Shown here in pieces: positions 12,401-21,780 of a stretch of DNA of 34,966 nucleotides. The stretch lies in contig BMAT01008502.1 in NCBI GenBank assembly GCA_019649035.1, positions 341,697 through 376,662 on the forward strand. The letters run 5' to 3'. The DNA is from Elysia marginata. Lineage: Eukaryota > Mollusca > Gastropoda > Plakobranchidae. The translations under genes and the position numbers were made by a program. The notes under the pieces are model-generated. The model had not been told where the DNA came from. It was given only the letters and a program-made list of their open reading frames with translations, and searched no databases. The stretch's first letter is position 1; each line of letters starts with the position of its first letter.

Positions 12401-15400
12401 GAATTTCTTAATCCTGTAGGTTCAACTGCCACCAATGTGACCTACCTGCCTGATGGTGCAGTAGTGGTCCAATTCCCTAGCAACCTTACAGTTGCCATAG
12501 AGACAGGCAACCATCCCGTCATGGACAAAGAGAACCGCATGCATTACAAGCGGAAGGTCATCGTCCCTGGCTTGGGTGTTCATCGCCTGGAATGGCGGTT
12601 CTACCTGCGACGTGGGCCATCACTACAGAACCCTGGGAAGAAAGTCATCAACAGAATTGGCAACCGCATGCGGGTAGGGAGCCTCGCCACACAGCATGTT
12701 GTGCATGGTTCTCTGGGAGGAGAGGGCAGGGAAAAAGCCCTGATGGTATGTTGCACTTGAAGAGCGAACCACAGTTCCCACCAACATCTCACCTTGTCTT
12801 GCTCAATGTCTCCCCTATTTTTTTCTCTGTAACTGAAAGGGTTAAAAGTTAAGTCACAATGTAGTAGAAACAGAGTTGAAAGGATAAACTGGCATTGCAA
12901 TGTTGTGAACTTCGAAATTTATCATAGTCATAACCATTTGGCAAATCATACCTGTCGCAAAACTTAAAATTAAAAGAAAAAAAAGTGATAGGTTGTTTTA
13001 TACTTGTCAATATGTATTTTGACAAGTTTCCACATTTTTGTAAACACAAAATTAAGAGCCAAAATTGGTATGGCCCCTTCCACTAACCCTTTTAGTTTGA
13101 ATCTTTTTTTTTTCTTTCTTTCTTTCTCTCTATTGTTTCAGACCTTCATCTTTAATCAGTGCAAAAGAATTTTTAGTTTTTCATGAGTATTAACATTATT
13201 CTGATAACTTGAATCTTTTCTGATATACCAGTTTCTTTGTTAAACATTTTTTTTCAAACAATTGATTTGCCTTTTGCAGGGGTTGTTTTTTAAGTTATAA
13301 ATTTCAGAAATATTGTTAAAAGTAAATAAAAAATAAAGATGATTTTGGACACAATTTTTATCTTTTTGCACTGGTTTCTGTTCCTATTTTAAGTTTTCAT
13401 TGCAATTGAAGCATAAATTGATGATTTCTTCTTATTCATTTCATACATTCCTTATAAAATTAGCAAAGTAAGGTTTGTATAAGTATAATTTGGTTGATTT
13501 CTAATCTACGCATTTTGTCTCCCTTTTAAAGCATCTTGTATTTTATTTGCATTATCATCTTTAGTTTAAAGTGCCTTGCATATTTACCTCATTTAGTTTT
13601 TCAACTTACTCCAAACCCATGTTGATATATCTGAATTGAAAATTTAATTGGTCATTGGAGATATATGAAGCTCTCACTTAAGGCATTTGATTACAAGACA
13701 GTTTTGCATCTCAACCTGTAAGTTTGAACAGCTAGACAATTGTTCCTACACATTTTCTCAGCATTCAAGATGGCTTCCCATTTTGCCAGGGCAAAGTTCA
13801 ATACCATTTCAAAAACTATGTTTGAGTTCCCTGCTTTATTTCAACTTCATAATATATAAAGGATAGCATGTTATGAACTCGCTCTTTTTCATTTGTTTTG
13901 CTTTCCTTTTATTAGTACAAACTAACACAAATAAAAATATTTTTATTTTAATTGACTTTGTGACGCAATCTACACAAGAAAGCAACACTTATTTGTAAAC
14001 CCATTCAAATATTAGGTGCAAACCATTCTGGCTTTCTTACTTTTGCTCCTCTTTTAAAAAGCATTGTCATAAACATTTCCTTTAAAGAAAGTAAAACACT
14101 AGGTCCATTTGATGTCTACCATCATGCATCATGAATTCTTTTAAAGAAGCATCTTGGCTTTTTGTTTGTTCTGTTTTACATCAGCCTCGCTTAGGTCCAG
14201 TAGAATGGAAAAAGAAACCATTTTTGTAAAGGTTTTAGATGGCATAGTGGTCTGATCATGTCAAAATGTTTTCTTTGGTCGTAAATAATCAAGTGAAACT
14301 CCCAAAGTATAGACTAAGCGAATTGCCTGCACTTGTTCATGGTTATGCATGGGGAAAAAAATCTAAGGCTAATAATAAATGTTACCTAACGATTTGCCTG
14401 CATAAAATTCCCTGCAATGCATTGTTTATACGATACCTCTCAAGAGGAACAAGCAGCAAGTGAAAACGTTAACATCAATGTTAAGTCTTTAAGTAACCTT
14501 TTCCTAACATACCAGTAGGTATTTCTTTAAAAATAAACAACAATGTCTTGTATAAAGTATGCAACATTTTCGGTAACAATACAGGGATGTAAATCTTTCA
14601 GATTAAACCTGATTTCAGCTTCATTGCACTTATTTTGAATTAAAAATTTTTTTTTTATTTGATTTAGAAAAAAAAAGATCAAATCATTTGCTTGCAGGCA
14701 ACCTCTAAGGATACTGAACACAAAGATGTTCTGGTCTTGCTCTAAACAGCCTAATCAAGAGTTGCCCTTCCTTAATATGCTACTCTATAAAAATGTATAC
14801 GGTACTATAAAAGTTTTAGCTGTAAAGATCTTTCAATTGTTATTTCTAAAAAGGTGATTGTACTTTTTAAAAGAAAAATTAGTGCTTTCTCTGCATATTA
14901 TTTTTTCTATTAGTTATTTACATCCCTGTAAAATATTAAAAGGGACTTTTGACTTATTAACTTACACACTGCACTATTTTTTTAGGATAACAAACAATCA
15001 AGCAAACCAGCAAATTGATTTAATACTCTAACTTGCACAGCTTATGCTTAAGGGACAGTTGCAAAATAGAAGGAAAAACAGGTTATACCGTCTTTTGAAG
15101 AAAGTTGCTTACTCATGCAGATTTGAAAGCTTTAGCTGAATTAACAGCAAACATACTCCTCATATAATTAATAGGCACGCTTAACTACCATTGGTGAATG
15201 GTCAATTTGGGCTTTTTTAACATTTTTAAAAATCTCTTCACTCACATGGTCATAAGTATTATAAAAAAATCCTTGTATAAGGAAAAAAAAACAATGATAA
15301 ATATTTTTGTGGGCTCTGCTCAAAGGAAAAGAGCAAAATACCTTGAAAGAGTATTGCGTTTAATAAATATCTGTTTGCTCTAGGCAAAAATATTTCACTA

Positions 15401-18400
15401 CCAAAAAAGTTTGTTACTTTTTTTGTAAACATGCTATGTGTTTTTTGTTATATGTAGATAAATGGCAACAACCTTCTCACCGTTGAATACGACCGCCGAG
15501 CGCACACAGAGACAGTAAGGGATAAATCTCAGAGGGATATTATAACTATTGTGTACAACTCGGAGGGTCTTCCAATGCTGTTTTTACCTGCATCTTCTCA
15601 TCATATGCTAAACATTACTTACAAGTGAGTATAGAATTACATTTTTCACTTAATCAGCCATCCATATTTACAAATATTATTCTGAGAGCTTTGTCACTTA
15701 CATGCTCCATTTGTTTCCAACACATTCTATGATTAATTTAATTTTAAGATCATTTTTATCGGCGTACACAGCATAATATGACTAAAGCAATTCCCTATAA
15801 ACCTGCTGGCTTTTTTTTTTTGTTGTTGACAGTTTTGAATTTTGTTTTTGGTTGGCATTGAATTTGATTCTGAGGAATCTGGGAAGGTGTTTTTTTATTC
15901 TTTTTTGCTTCCCGTGTAACAACAAATTTAATAGGAGCAAGTCAATTAAATATTTATGCTTTTACTTCAGCCACCATGGTGATATTGTGCAGTGGGAGTA
16001 TGGTAACCTCACCGAGAGAAGGACATACAAGGATCCAGGCCTAGTAAAAAGTATAGAAGGTGACAGACCAGGAGGAACAATGCACCGCTTCTTCTACAGA
16101 AACTCTGACCATGTAAGGACTTGTTTATGCTAGTTTTTTCATTGCTTTCCTATTTCTTAACTGCAATGAAAAAACATTTAAAATGGATTCTTTTATTGTG
16201 TTTCCCCTCCTTTCATTTTTAGGTAATTTAACTTTATCTATGCCCAATAAAACACAGTGCAAAACTTGTTCTTAGGAGCAGCTTTCATAGGATTTCTATC
16301 TGCGGCAGAAGTGCTTTTAAATCACACTCACTTTTTCTCTGCTTCCCATTCCTCCTTCAAAGCCCCATTTGAACATAATACATGTAATGCCAATGCTAGA
16401 CATAACATTTATGTAGTCAGCGTCAATTATTTCGTGTCTATTATCATAAGTAAGAAATACATGTAACCAGACCTATTGATCGAGACACTTTTTTAAATTT
16501 TGAATTATTTCTTTTTATCTCAGCCTACTGATGTGTTTTTGCACTCTGGGAAGCAGTACAAAATTGTGCTTGATGAGCATGGCAACTTAGCACGTATCAT
16601 GACACCTTTCTTGGGTTACCACCACTTCAACATGCTGCTGTCCCTGGGCCTTCACAGGTTCTTCTACAAGCCACCCGGCATCAACCACTTTTACATAGAA
16701 GATTACGATGCCATGGGAAAGCTTCTCAGGGTAGCTATCCTTTTTCCATTATAGATTATAATGAATAATAATGATAAAATAATTATAATAATAAATAATA
16801 ATAATAATAATTATAATAATAATAACAATAACTTAATAATGATGATATTGAACATTGAAGAAGCAATTTAGCTGGGAACAGAAAGTAGAGGAATTGTTTG
16901 ACCAATTTTTAGAACTTGTGAAATTAAGCTTAGTGTGTGTTTTTTTGCAAGGTTAGTCTCAAAACTTATAAGCTCATTATGTTGCACAAGGCATATTGAA
17001 AACAGTAAGTTACATTCCAGCTCGAATTTTCAAACCCCACAGGAACGAAATTTAGCTTAAACTCCTGCAAGTATTATTAGTTTAAGTTGCTACAGCAGGA
17101 TGAAATTGGTAACCTTATTATAATTTGAATCAAGCAAGCACTGGAATTAGCCAGGTTTGAGTTTAAAGCAGGTCTTTAACATCATGCTTTGTTTGTCTTG
17201 CCCAGGTCATCTACCCAAGTGAGCAACGGAGAGTGGTTTACCGTTACAATGAGCTTGGCCAGCGGTCACTGACAATGTTCGACCAGACCCTCATTGATCA
17301 CACATATCACCCAGGCGTGGGGCTCATGTCTCTAGCAGCACTCAAGTCCAATGGATACCATAATACTCTTAGTTTCAGGTTAGACCTTTATCAGTGGTTC
17401 TCATCTTGCCTAGAATTCTGCTTCTTGTACTTTCTGTATTGAGAGTAAAAAAAAAACCGTGCAGTTTTGAAAGTTCGTTAAAAAAAATGTAATATGTTTT
17501 GTTGATTTGAAATTCTGTGAATTAGGACCCTGAATGTTGTTGGTGAAAACAAATCTTATTAGAGGAGGGTCTCTATTTGATGGTTTAATTACTAATCCCA
17601 TATAAACAGACGTTCTCAGGTTTAAAGTAACATTACAGGGGTGGTAGTAATTGAGGGGGGGGGCTTGATTGAGGAGTCCCACTGTAATAAGAATAGGAAG
17701 GAAGACTTAAACTTTTTATTACATTTTTTAAATCTATACTACCATCACTCAGTTAAACAGTAGCTACTTTAAGATAAAAGCTAGTCATGCTCATTGTGAT
17801 TTTGTTGAACAAGAAACCATTTTGGCTTTTGTGGGCGCTTTTTTCAGGAGTTGCAGTATCTTTTCTTCTTTCTTAGCTCTTATTTTACCCTTTTTGAACA
17901 ACTAACAGGTAATTTGTTTTTTGGATTTTTTCCCCAGATATCTGAGCTCTCTTATCAGTGAGATAAGCATGACCTTCCCAAGAGATGCTGCGCTTGTTGG
18001 TGCCAGAATCATTTTAAGCTATGATGGCAACTTCCGCCAGAAAAATACAAGAGTGATGCTAAGTAACAACATTGGCAGCAACAGCAGTCTGAAGTATAGC
18101 GAAGACACTGGAAAAATGGTGGAGATTGGGGGTATCTTGATCAAGCGTCTCAAAGAATCTCACCATACTCTTTCCCGAAAGACTATGGTTGCCACTCGCC
18201 TCTACAACAACTATGGTCGTCTCACAGATGTTAAAGTTACTTTCAACAGTAAAACTCACTTTTCCATGGAGATAAACTATGACAAAAGTGGCCGGGTGCA
18301 TGTGTGGCGACATGCCATATCGAGTGGAATTGGAGGTGCAACTGTCCGCTCAAATGACCTGATATCAACTGAGTACATTTACGATGTAGACAGTCATCTA

Positions 18401-21400
18401 AAAGTTGTCCTTGTTAAGAGCGAGATTAAATGGCAGTTTGGCTATGACGCAGACGGCAATATTAACAGAATCACTTCTGGGGGGAAAACAGGCCACATTG
18501 AGTTCGATTTGGGAGACAAAATTACCATGATGGGAGGCATACCCTACAAGTTTGACAGTGATGGCTTCATGGCACAACGAGGTTTGGACCATGTCACTTT
18601 CAACTCTGCTGGGCAACTAGTGTCTGTGACCAGGCACACTGAGTTTAAATTCACTTACTTCTATGATGCCCTTGGGCGTTTGGTTGCACAGAGGGATAGA
18701 TATGGTCGCATCTTGCAGTTTTTCTATGGCAATGTCAGAAAGAAGGAGGAGGTCACTCATGTGTATAACCACACCACAGGTCATCTGACGGAGTATTTCC
18801 GTGATGAGGCTGGTGCTTTGATAGGCATGGAAAGAGCTGACCATTTCTACCATGTGGTTTGTGACCCAAGTCATTCTCCATTGGCTATTTTTAGCGAGGA
18901 TGGAGCATTGAAGAAGCAGGTAAGGCTCAATAAGGAATCAGGGGAATAGTTTGACCAGTTTTTTTTTAAACTTCATGAAATTAGGCTTAATTTTAGAGCC
19001 TACCTTTGTTGCCAAAAACTTGGTTGCTTAAATTTGCTTCTAAGGGATCTGCTTCAAAACCCATGATTGCTGTCTTTCGATTTGACCTGATCCAGTAAGA
19101 CTCACAAATATTTCTTTCTTTCATCCCATTAGGCTTAAACAAAAACAGGATTGATGAATATTTTAACCTATGATGAAAGTAAAAAAAGCTTGAAGCAAAA
19201 TTTTTGTTTACAGTAACATTTTTAAATCAATTGCCATACAATTTTAAATGGATAAAAGTCCCTATAATTACCTATATTACTTTGCATCATTCATCATTTA
19301 TTCTTTTGTTCATATTCACTCCTTGTTTAAAAAACAATCTTTTATATTTTTCTCTGTATTTAAAAGGTGAGCTATACACCTCTCGGCGTCCGAAACGTTG
19401 ATTCCAACCCCGACTTTGATTTGGCATTTGGATTCCAAGGCGGCATTTACAATCCCACCACTCGCCTTGTACACTTCCATGAGCGAGTCTATGATGCCAC
19501 ACTTGGTCGCTTTTTGTCCCCTGACTATGCCCAAGTGCTGCCAAAGCTAGAGAAAGTTCTTCTCGAGCCACAGACTCTCAACCTCTACAGTCATAGATAT
19601 CTAGTCAACTTGCACCTGCAAAACGAACAGTTCCCTCGCACTGGTGCGTGCATTTTAGACTCACTATGTGACTTTGTGAAACAAACAATGATGCATGCAA
19701 ATCAGTGTTTTGTCTTAAACAATAATTGCTAAAAGGCAATTAGTTTTTTTTATTTATAGGAAAACTTCAAAAATTAATTCTAATGTTTTTTTGTTTATTA
19801 TTATTACGTCCTTTACTTTAGCTTATCGCACCATACCACTGACCCAGCATAAATTGACCAGGCTAAACAATACTTGGATGAAATTAAACAATTTTTTTTA
19901 TTTTAGCTTTACTTTTAAAATATTAAATGGCTTTGTTTTATAAGCCCTGATTTAAGATAAGATAAGAGATAAGATAAGATAAGATACATTCTGTTCATCC
20001 CACAGGAAATTTGCTTTCACAGTTGCGTATCACATGTAAATGTATTTATACATATTAAAAAGTAAAAAAAAATTTGTATTTGGCTTTTAGTCTAAGCTTT
20101 TTAAAACATTGACTAAGGAGCCTGTTTTGTTTGTTAAAAAGAGTAAAACTGTTTTTTCTCAGATCTGGCTCACTGGCTCAATGTCTTGGGATTTGACATC
20201 CGCTCATTGGCTCCAGATGTATCTTACACAGGAGAATTGAACCCTAGCCTATCGTCACCCAACATGCAACTTTTGCCAGCAGCTTCTGCTTTCGAGTGCA
20301 CGTTTAGACGTGACATGAAAAGCTTGCTGACCATATCCACTGTCCCTCAGTCAAAGGTAGGTTTGAAGCGATGCGCAGAAAATGTTTCATCACCTCATTT
20401 TCATGTAGCAAATGTCCAAAATTCCATATCTATCACACTTTATTCTAACTTTTCGTTATTTATCTTTATTTTTTTTAATTGTTTAAAATGGTGCTCAAAT
20501 GGCTTTACTTTGGTTCCTTGGGCGAGCTATCACGGATAGATAGTCCTTTATTACAGTTTCTGCTAATGCGATACTGCATTTTGACATTGTTTTTCACTGC
20601 TATTATCTTTGCACTCTTTTCACAATTGAGTCTGGGTGAGAAAGAAATGTCAACCTGGCAGTGTTTGGGTTCAAACCATTGCCCTTTTTGTCTGAAACTG
20701 TGAAAGCTGAATATCTTAGTAAATATAATGATTTTTACAACTTGTGTACAGGTTTTTACGGTTTGCATTGTGTTATGTTTTGGATTATCATTTTTTTCTT
20801 CTTTACTGAAAAAAAAGTTATTAAAATGTTTTTCAATTAAAAAAAAATAATGCAACAAAGAGAAATTGAACTTAATGTTAAAACGTATAAAAATGTTGTG
20901 AGCTCTATGCAGCTTTCATCAATGTCCTTTTTTGTTAATAAACTCTGAAATCTCCCAAACAATTATTAAGTTTTATAATTTGACCAAGCAACCTATATGT
21001 AGATTACTTTGAAATAAAATAAAACTATTTCAATCTTCTTTTTATCAAGGTAACTCCATCTCAGAAGAACCGTCTTCTAAAGAAGGTACCAGCACCATTG
21101 CCTTCGTTGTTCGGACCGGGGGTGACTATCTCAGACCACAAGGGCGTTGCCACAGTAAATATCGTGGAAGGAGAAGCTCCGGCCTGGGCCAGTAAACTGG
21201 CCACTGTTCTGCTGAATGGCTCTCTCATCCTGCCTATCAGCTTCACCATCCACGGCAGAGATGTTCACTTCTTTGTGAAGCAGAGCGCTCAGCAGGCAAA
21301 GAGTGATCTAAGAGATCTGGGATTACACAACAGTGTGATGTTTCAGTACGAGAATGGGATAAATGTATCTGTGCATTACAATCAGAAACTACGGCATTCC

Positions 21401-21733
21401 TATCACACACAAGCCCATGAGGAGGTCCATGTGCGTATTCATGGCAACCATACAGTTCTCAATGTTCGATATGGCACGACGTTAGAGAGAGAGATGAGGC
21501 GTGTTCTCAAGCACGCTAAAGATCGTGCTGTAGGCCATGCGTGGGCGCGAGAGAAATATCTTCTTCAACATAGCTTGCCTTCCCTCAATCACTGGTCAGA
21601 CAATGAGCTGGAACAGATTAGAGATTTAGGCAGCGCTATGGGATATGTGGCTGATTACATTCACCAGCCTGATCAGTTCCCAGAATTAGCTGATGACTGC
21701 AACAATATAAAGTTTGTTCCTGAGAAGCCGTGA
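177..21733 (+). CDS. Ten-m: Teneurin (Ten-m), C-terminal 19 exons, 5' partial
   Basis: Teneurins are type II transmembrane adhesion proteins. Their large extracellular part binds latrophilins and other teneurins in synapse formation and axon guidance (family knowledge). Seen here: exons 177-405, 781-900, 1590-1878, 2590-2857, 3395-3535, 4712-4964, 5297-5529, 6246-6403, 6920-7288, 8055-8757, 12420-12673, 15458-15624, 15971-16112, 16524-16730, 17206-17378, 17938-18919, 19367-19643, 20163-20356 and 21050-21733. Every junction keeps phase, giving 1,946 codons and a TGA stop. Domain order is Cys-rich, TTR-like, FN-plug, NHL propeller, YD barrel, Rhs-like core, ABD/Tox-GHH/TCAP. Many N-glycosylation sequons (NFT, NVT, NLT, NIT, NHT, NGS, NVS) fit an extracellular protein. 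All introns are GT-AG except the tenth (GC-AG). Missing because they lie upstream: cytoplasmic domain, membrane helix and EGF repeats. Similarity to vertebrate teneurins is clear throughout but fairly divergent in places, so a derived paralog cannot be excluded. Confidence 0.95.
781..900 (+). CDS. Ten-m: Teneurin exon B: TTR-like domain, first half
   Basis: The acceptor is cttgtaacag at 771-780 and the donor is GTGAGT at 901. The 120 bases encode [17 protein letters not shown] and [10 protein letters not shown]. This is the carboxypeptidase-regulatory/transthyretin-like fold of teneurins, where the family carries IRGQV, DGTPLVGV and YGYT. Confidence 0.93.
1590..1878 (+). CDS. Ten-m: Teneurin exon C: TTR-like end and FN-plug start
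   Basis: The acceptor is cccatttag ending at 1589 and the donor is GTATGG at 1879 (phase 0). [15 protein letters not shown] completes the TTR-like domain. [14 protein letters not shown] corresponds to the family's LPWDR...MET segment. A Cys pair (SDC, GAC) follows, then IIPESQ, matching IVPEIQ in vertebrates. Confidence 0.93.
2138..2399. repeat. Imperfect inverted repeat, 34 bp arms
   Basis: Arms 2138-2171 and 2366-2399 are reverse complements at about 27 of 34 positions, including an unbroken 11 bp core (caagggtgaat) and a 10 bp core (atatgtcttg). The gap is about 194 bp. It may be a decayed MITE, but no target duplication was seen. Confidence 0.6.
2590..2857 (+). CDS. Ten-m: Teneurin exon D: FN-plug
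   Basis: The acceptor is tttgtccag ending at 2589 and the donor is GTAAAT at 2858 (phase 1). It encodes [11 protein letters not shown], then [10 protein letters not shown] and [11 protein letters not shown], and ends [17 protein letters not shown]. That ending corresponds to the teneurin segment YYFIWDKTDVYNQKVFG. Confidence 0.94.
3395..3535 (+). CDS. Ten-m: Teneurin exon E: FN-plug to propeller link
   Basis: The acceptor is gtccttag ending at 3394 and the donor is GTTGGT at 3536 (phase 1). The reading VHVGYQH...IYWETQ...LNGYDM...GGWNLDIHH follows the teneurin pattern VSVGYEY...LILWEK...LQGYEI...GGWSLDKHH. No single open reading frame flags this exon. It was found from splice sites, phase and similarity. 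Confidence 0.92.
3583..3906 (-). mobile_element. tRNA-derived SINE with perfect 11 bp target-site duplication
   Basis: The element occupies 3594-3895 on the - strand and is flanked on both sides by taccctctcag (3583-3593 and 3896-3906). Read on the - strand, the 5' end is tRNA-like: an A-box-like tgacctagtgataagacg, then a B-box-like ggttgatcccc about 40 bases on. A body follows containing gccgagtcaaaccaag and gctcggtgtcaggataatg. The tail is a CAAA/CAAC-type repeat, the usual 3' end of this SINE type. From memory the body resembles SINEs widespread in molluscs; a repeat-library search would settle the family. It lies in the intron between teneurin exons E and F, antisense to the gene. Confidence 0.9.
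4712..4964 (+). CDS. Ten-m: Teneurin exon F: NHL propeller start
   Basis: The acceptor is cccttcacag at 4702-4711 and the donor is GTTCGT at 4965 (phase 2). It encodes GILHKGDG, the Cys pair CNLC in a basic context (family CPSC), and the blade [14 protein letters not shown]. It ends IMQQR, where the Arg codon is split with the next exon. In vertebrates this junction is where the alternatively spliced seven-residue propeller insert sits. Confidence 0.95.
5297..5529 (+). CDS. Ten-m: Teneurin exon G: NHL propeller blades
   Basis: The acceptor is ctgttacag ending at 5296 and the donor is GTAGGC at 5530 (phase 1). It encodes [16 protein letters not shown], then LVAGTGESC and [18 protein letters not shown], a well-kept NHL blade with the canonical GDGG loop. 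Confidence 0.95.
6246..6403 (+). CDS. Ten-m: Teneurin exon H: NHL propeller blade
   Basis: The acceptor is ctttt-ag ending at 6245 and the donor is GTAGTC at 6404 (phase 0). It encodes [20 protein letters not shown] and then [11 protein letters not shown], matching the teneurin blade GITVDKFGLIYFVDGTMIRR. Confidence 0.94.
6920..7288 (+). CDS. Ten-m: Teneurin exon I: NHL propeller blades
   Basis: The acceptor is ttttttgcag at 6910-6919 and the donor is GTAGGT at 7289 (phase 0). It encodes [20 protein letters not shown], then [21 protein letters not shown] and NRVRVV. It ends with the first part of the Cys cluster (CNC) that continues into the next exon. Confidence 0.95.
7822..7872. repeat. 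Tandem duplication of a 23 bp unit
   Basis: The unit ttgtaattgtcttatgtata plus aag occurs at 7822-7844 and again, identical, at 7850-7872, with a 5 bp spacer (period 28). Identity implies a recent event inside the intron. Confidence 0.9.
8055..8757 (+). CDS. Ten-m: Teneurin exon J: last NHL blade and first YD repeats; GC donor
   Basis: The acceptor is gcccctcag ending at 8054. The exon opens DKCSCF, completing the CxC...CxCF cluster, then runs [20 protein letters not shown] (last blade). It continues with YNFTYN and the first YD repeats, such as [12 protein letters not shown]. The frame stays open past 8757, but the phase-1 entry of the next exon and the homology both end the exon at CATG. 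The intron then starts GCAAGT, a consensus GC donor. Confidence 0.93.
8758..12419 (+). other. GC-AG intron of teneurin (3.66 kb)
   Basis: The donor is G|GCAAGT at 8758 and the acceptor is tcctgtag ending at 12419. No GT in the right phase lies nearby, and joining gives [14 protein letters not shown] in frame. The intron is very AT-rich and holds an A-rich run near 9047-9090 and a hairpin near 11069-11119. I see no further exon or recognisable mobile element. Confidence 0.85.
12420..12673 (+). CDS. Ten-m: Teneurin exon K: YD barrel
   Basis: The acceptor is aatcctgtag at 12410-12419 and the donor is GTAGGG at 12674 (phase 0). It encodes [20 protein letters not shown] and AIETGNHPV (family LQTEPHLLAG), then [13 protein letters not shown], matching LNLVEWRQRK. 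The open frame continues past the donor into intron, but homology stops at RNRMR-type residues before 12674. Confidence 0.92.
12674..15457 (+). other. Teneurin intron, 2.8 kb, nothing recognisable
   Basis: AT-rich GT-AG intron. I found no exon-like segment, repeat with termini, or RNA gene in it. A pyrimidine-rich run lies at 13110-13135. Short open frames here lack splice signals and similarity. Confidence 0.6.
15458..15624 (+). CDS. Ten-m: Teneurin exon L: YD barrel
   Basis: The acceptor is gttatatgtag ending at 15457 and the donor is GTGAGT at 15625 (phase 2). It encodes [20 protein letters not shown] and then [10 protein letters not shown] and LNITYN. These match the teneurin pattern NRNLLSLDFDRVTRTEK...YDQAGRPSLW...VNVTYS. 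It was recovered from splice logic and similarity. Confidence 0.92.
15971..16112 (+). CDS. Ten-m: Teneurin exon M: YD barrel
   Basis: The acceptor is ttttacttcag ending at 15970 and the donor is GTAAGG at 16113 (phase 0). It encodes [20 protein letters not shown], then [14 protein letters not shown]. Similarity to vertebrate teneurin is modest here, but phase and flanking exons fix its place. Confidence 0.88.
16524..16730 (+). CDS. Ten-m: Teneurin exon N: YD barrel
   Basis: The acceptor is tttatctcag ending at 16523 and the donor is GTAGCT at 16731. The exon is exactly 69 codons in phase 0. It encodes [20 protein letters not shown] (family LLHSQRQYIFEFDKNDRLS), then [19 protein letters not shown] and MGKLLR. 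Being symmetric, it could be skipped without a frameshift. Confidence 0.93.
16750..16835. repeat. AAT-rich imperfect microsatellite
   Basis: Interrupted (AAT)n/(ATA)n run directly after the exon N donor, in a teneurin intron. Confidence 0.85.
17206..17378 (+). CDS. Ten-m: Teneurin exon O: YD barrel
   Basis: The acceptor is gtcttgcccag ending at 17205 and the donor is GTTAGA at 17379 (phase 2). It encodes [20 protein letters not shown], then [12 protein letters not shown] and NTLSFR. These match the teneurin pattern RRVIYKYGKLSKL...FTYDETAGMLK...CTIRYRQ. Confidence 0.93.
17938..18919 (+). CDS. Ten-m: Teneurin exon P: main YD-repeat exon
   Basis: This is the largest exon (982 bases). The acceptor is tttttccccag ending at 17937 and the donor is GTAAGG at 18920 (phase 0). 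It carries a run of YD repeats: [51 protein letters not shown] and [12 protein letters not shown]. It then has [10 protein letters not shown] and [20 protein letters not shown]. The last matches the family [20 protein letters not shown] that closes the Rhs-type barrel. No break or missing repeat is evident. Confidence 0.97.
19367..19643 (+). CDS. Ten-m: Teneurin exon Q: Rhs-like core segment
   Basis: The acceptor is gtatttaaaag ending at 19366 (weak pyrimidine tract) and the donor is GTGCGT at 19644 (phase 1). It encodes [27 protein letters not shown] and [13 protein letters not shown], then [11 protein letters not shown]. This is the spiral segment that in bacterial Rhs/YD proteins carries the YDP..GRF.S.DP core and NLY motif. 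Confidence 0.95.
19954..20010 (-). repeat. GATAA-type repeat, possible retroelement tail
   Basis: Repeats of gataa/agata at 19954-19986 are followed by acattctgttcatcccacag and aaatttgc. That combination resembles the 3' end of degraded non-LTR elements read on the - strand, with a TTATC tail. It lies in the intron between teneurin exons Q and R. Confidence 0.45.
20163..20356 (+). CDS. Ten-m: Teneurin exon R: linker/ABD region
   Basis: The acceptor is gttttttctcag ending at 20162 and the donor is GTAGGT at 20357 (phase 0). It begins [18 protein letters not shown], matching the family segment DVNSWLLTFGFQLHNVIPG, and later has [16 protein letters not shown], matching VQCEVQKQLKAFVTL. The middle is poorly conserved. 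Confidence 0.92.
21050..21733 (+). CDS. Ten-m: Teneurin terminal exon S: Tox-GHH domain, TCAP-like end, stop
   Basis: The acceptor is tttttatcaag ending at 21049. The exon has 227 codons and a TGA at 21731-21733. It encodes [14 protein letters not shown] (family VFGKGVKFALKDG), [11 protein letters not shown] (family GVDTHYFVKP), [21 protein letters not shown] and [10 protein letters not shown]. It ends [19 protein letters not shown]. This is the teneurin Tox-GHH-derived module, related to polymorphic bacterial toxin tips; its last 40 or so residues correspond to the teneurin C-terminal associated peptide. Unlike vertebrate teneurins there is no Gly plus basic pair at the end. Confidence 0.96.
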   Translation, partial: VTPSQKNRLLKKVPAPLPSLFGPGVTISDHKGVATVNIVEGEAPAWASKLATVLLNGSLILPISFTIHGRDVHFFVKQSAQQAKSDLRDLGLHNSVMFQYENGINVSVHYNQKLRHSYHTQAHEEVHVRIHGNHTVLNVRYGTTLEREMRRVLKHAKDRAVGHAWAREKYLLQHSLPSLNHWSDNELEQIRDLGSAMGYVADYIHQPDQFPELADDCNNIKFVPEKP

Positions 21734-21780
21734 TATTGACAAGACAATTATATTATTTGTAAGCAAACTTTTTAATGTGA

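Larger units (their letters stand above)
16853..18990 (+). repeat. Diverged direct repeat pair in teneurin introns N-O and P-Q
   Basis: Copies at 16853-16932 and 18905-18990 share cattgaagaagca, then at similar spacing tttgacca, and then gaaatta(a/g)gctta. The second copy starts inside coding exon P and runs across its donor. Identity is roughly 70 percent by eye. Confidence 0.55.

Noticed and set aside
12592-12900. Overlapping frames on both strands around teneurin exon K
   Set aside because: Shadows of the coding exon in other frames.
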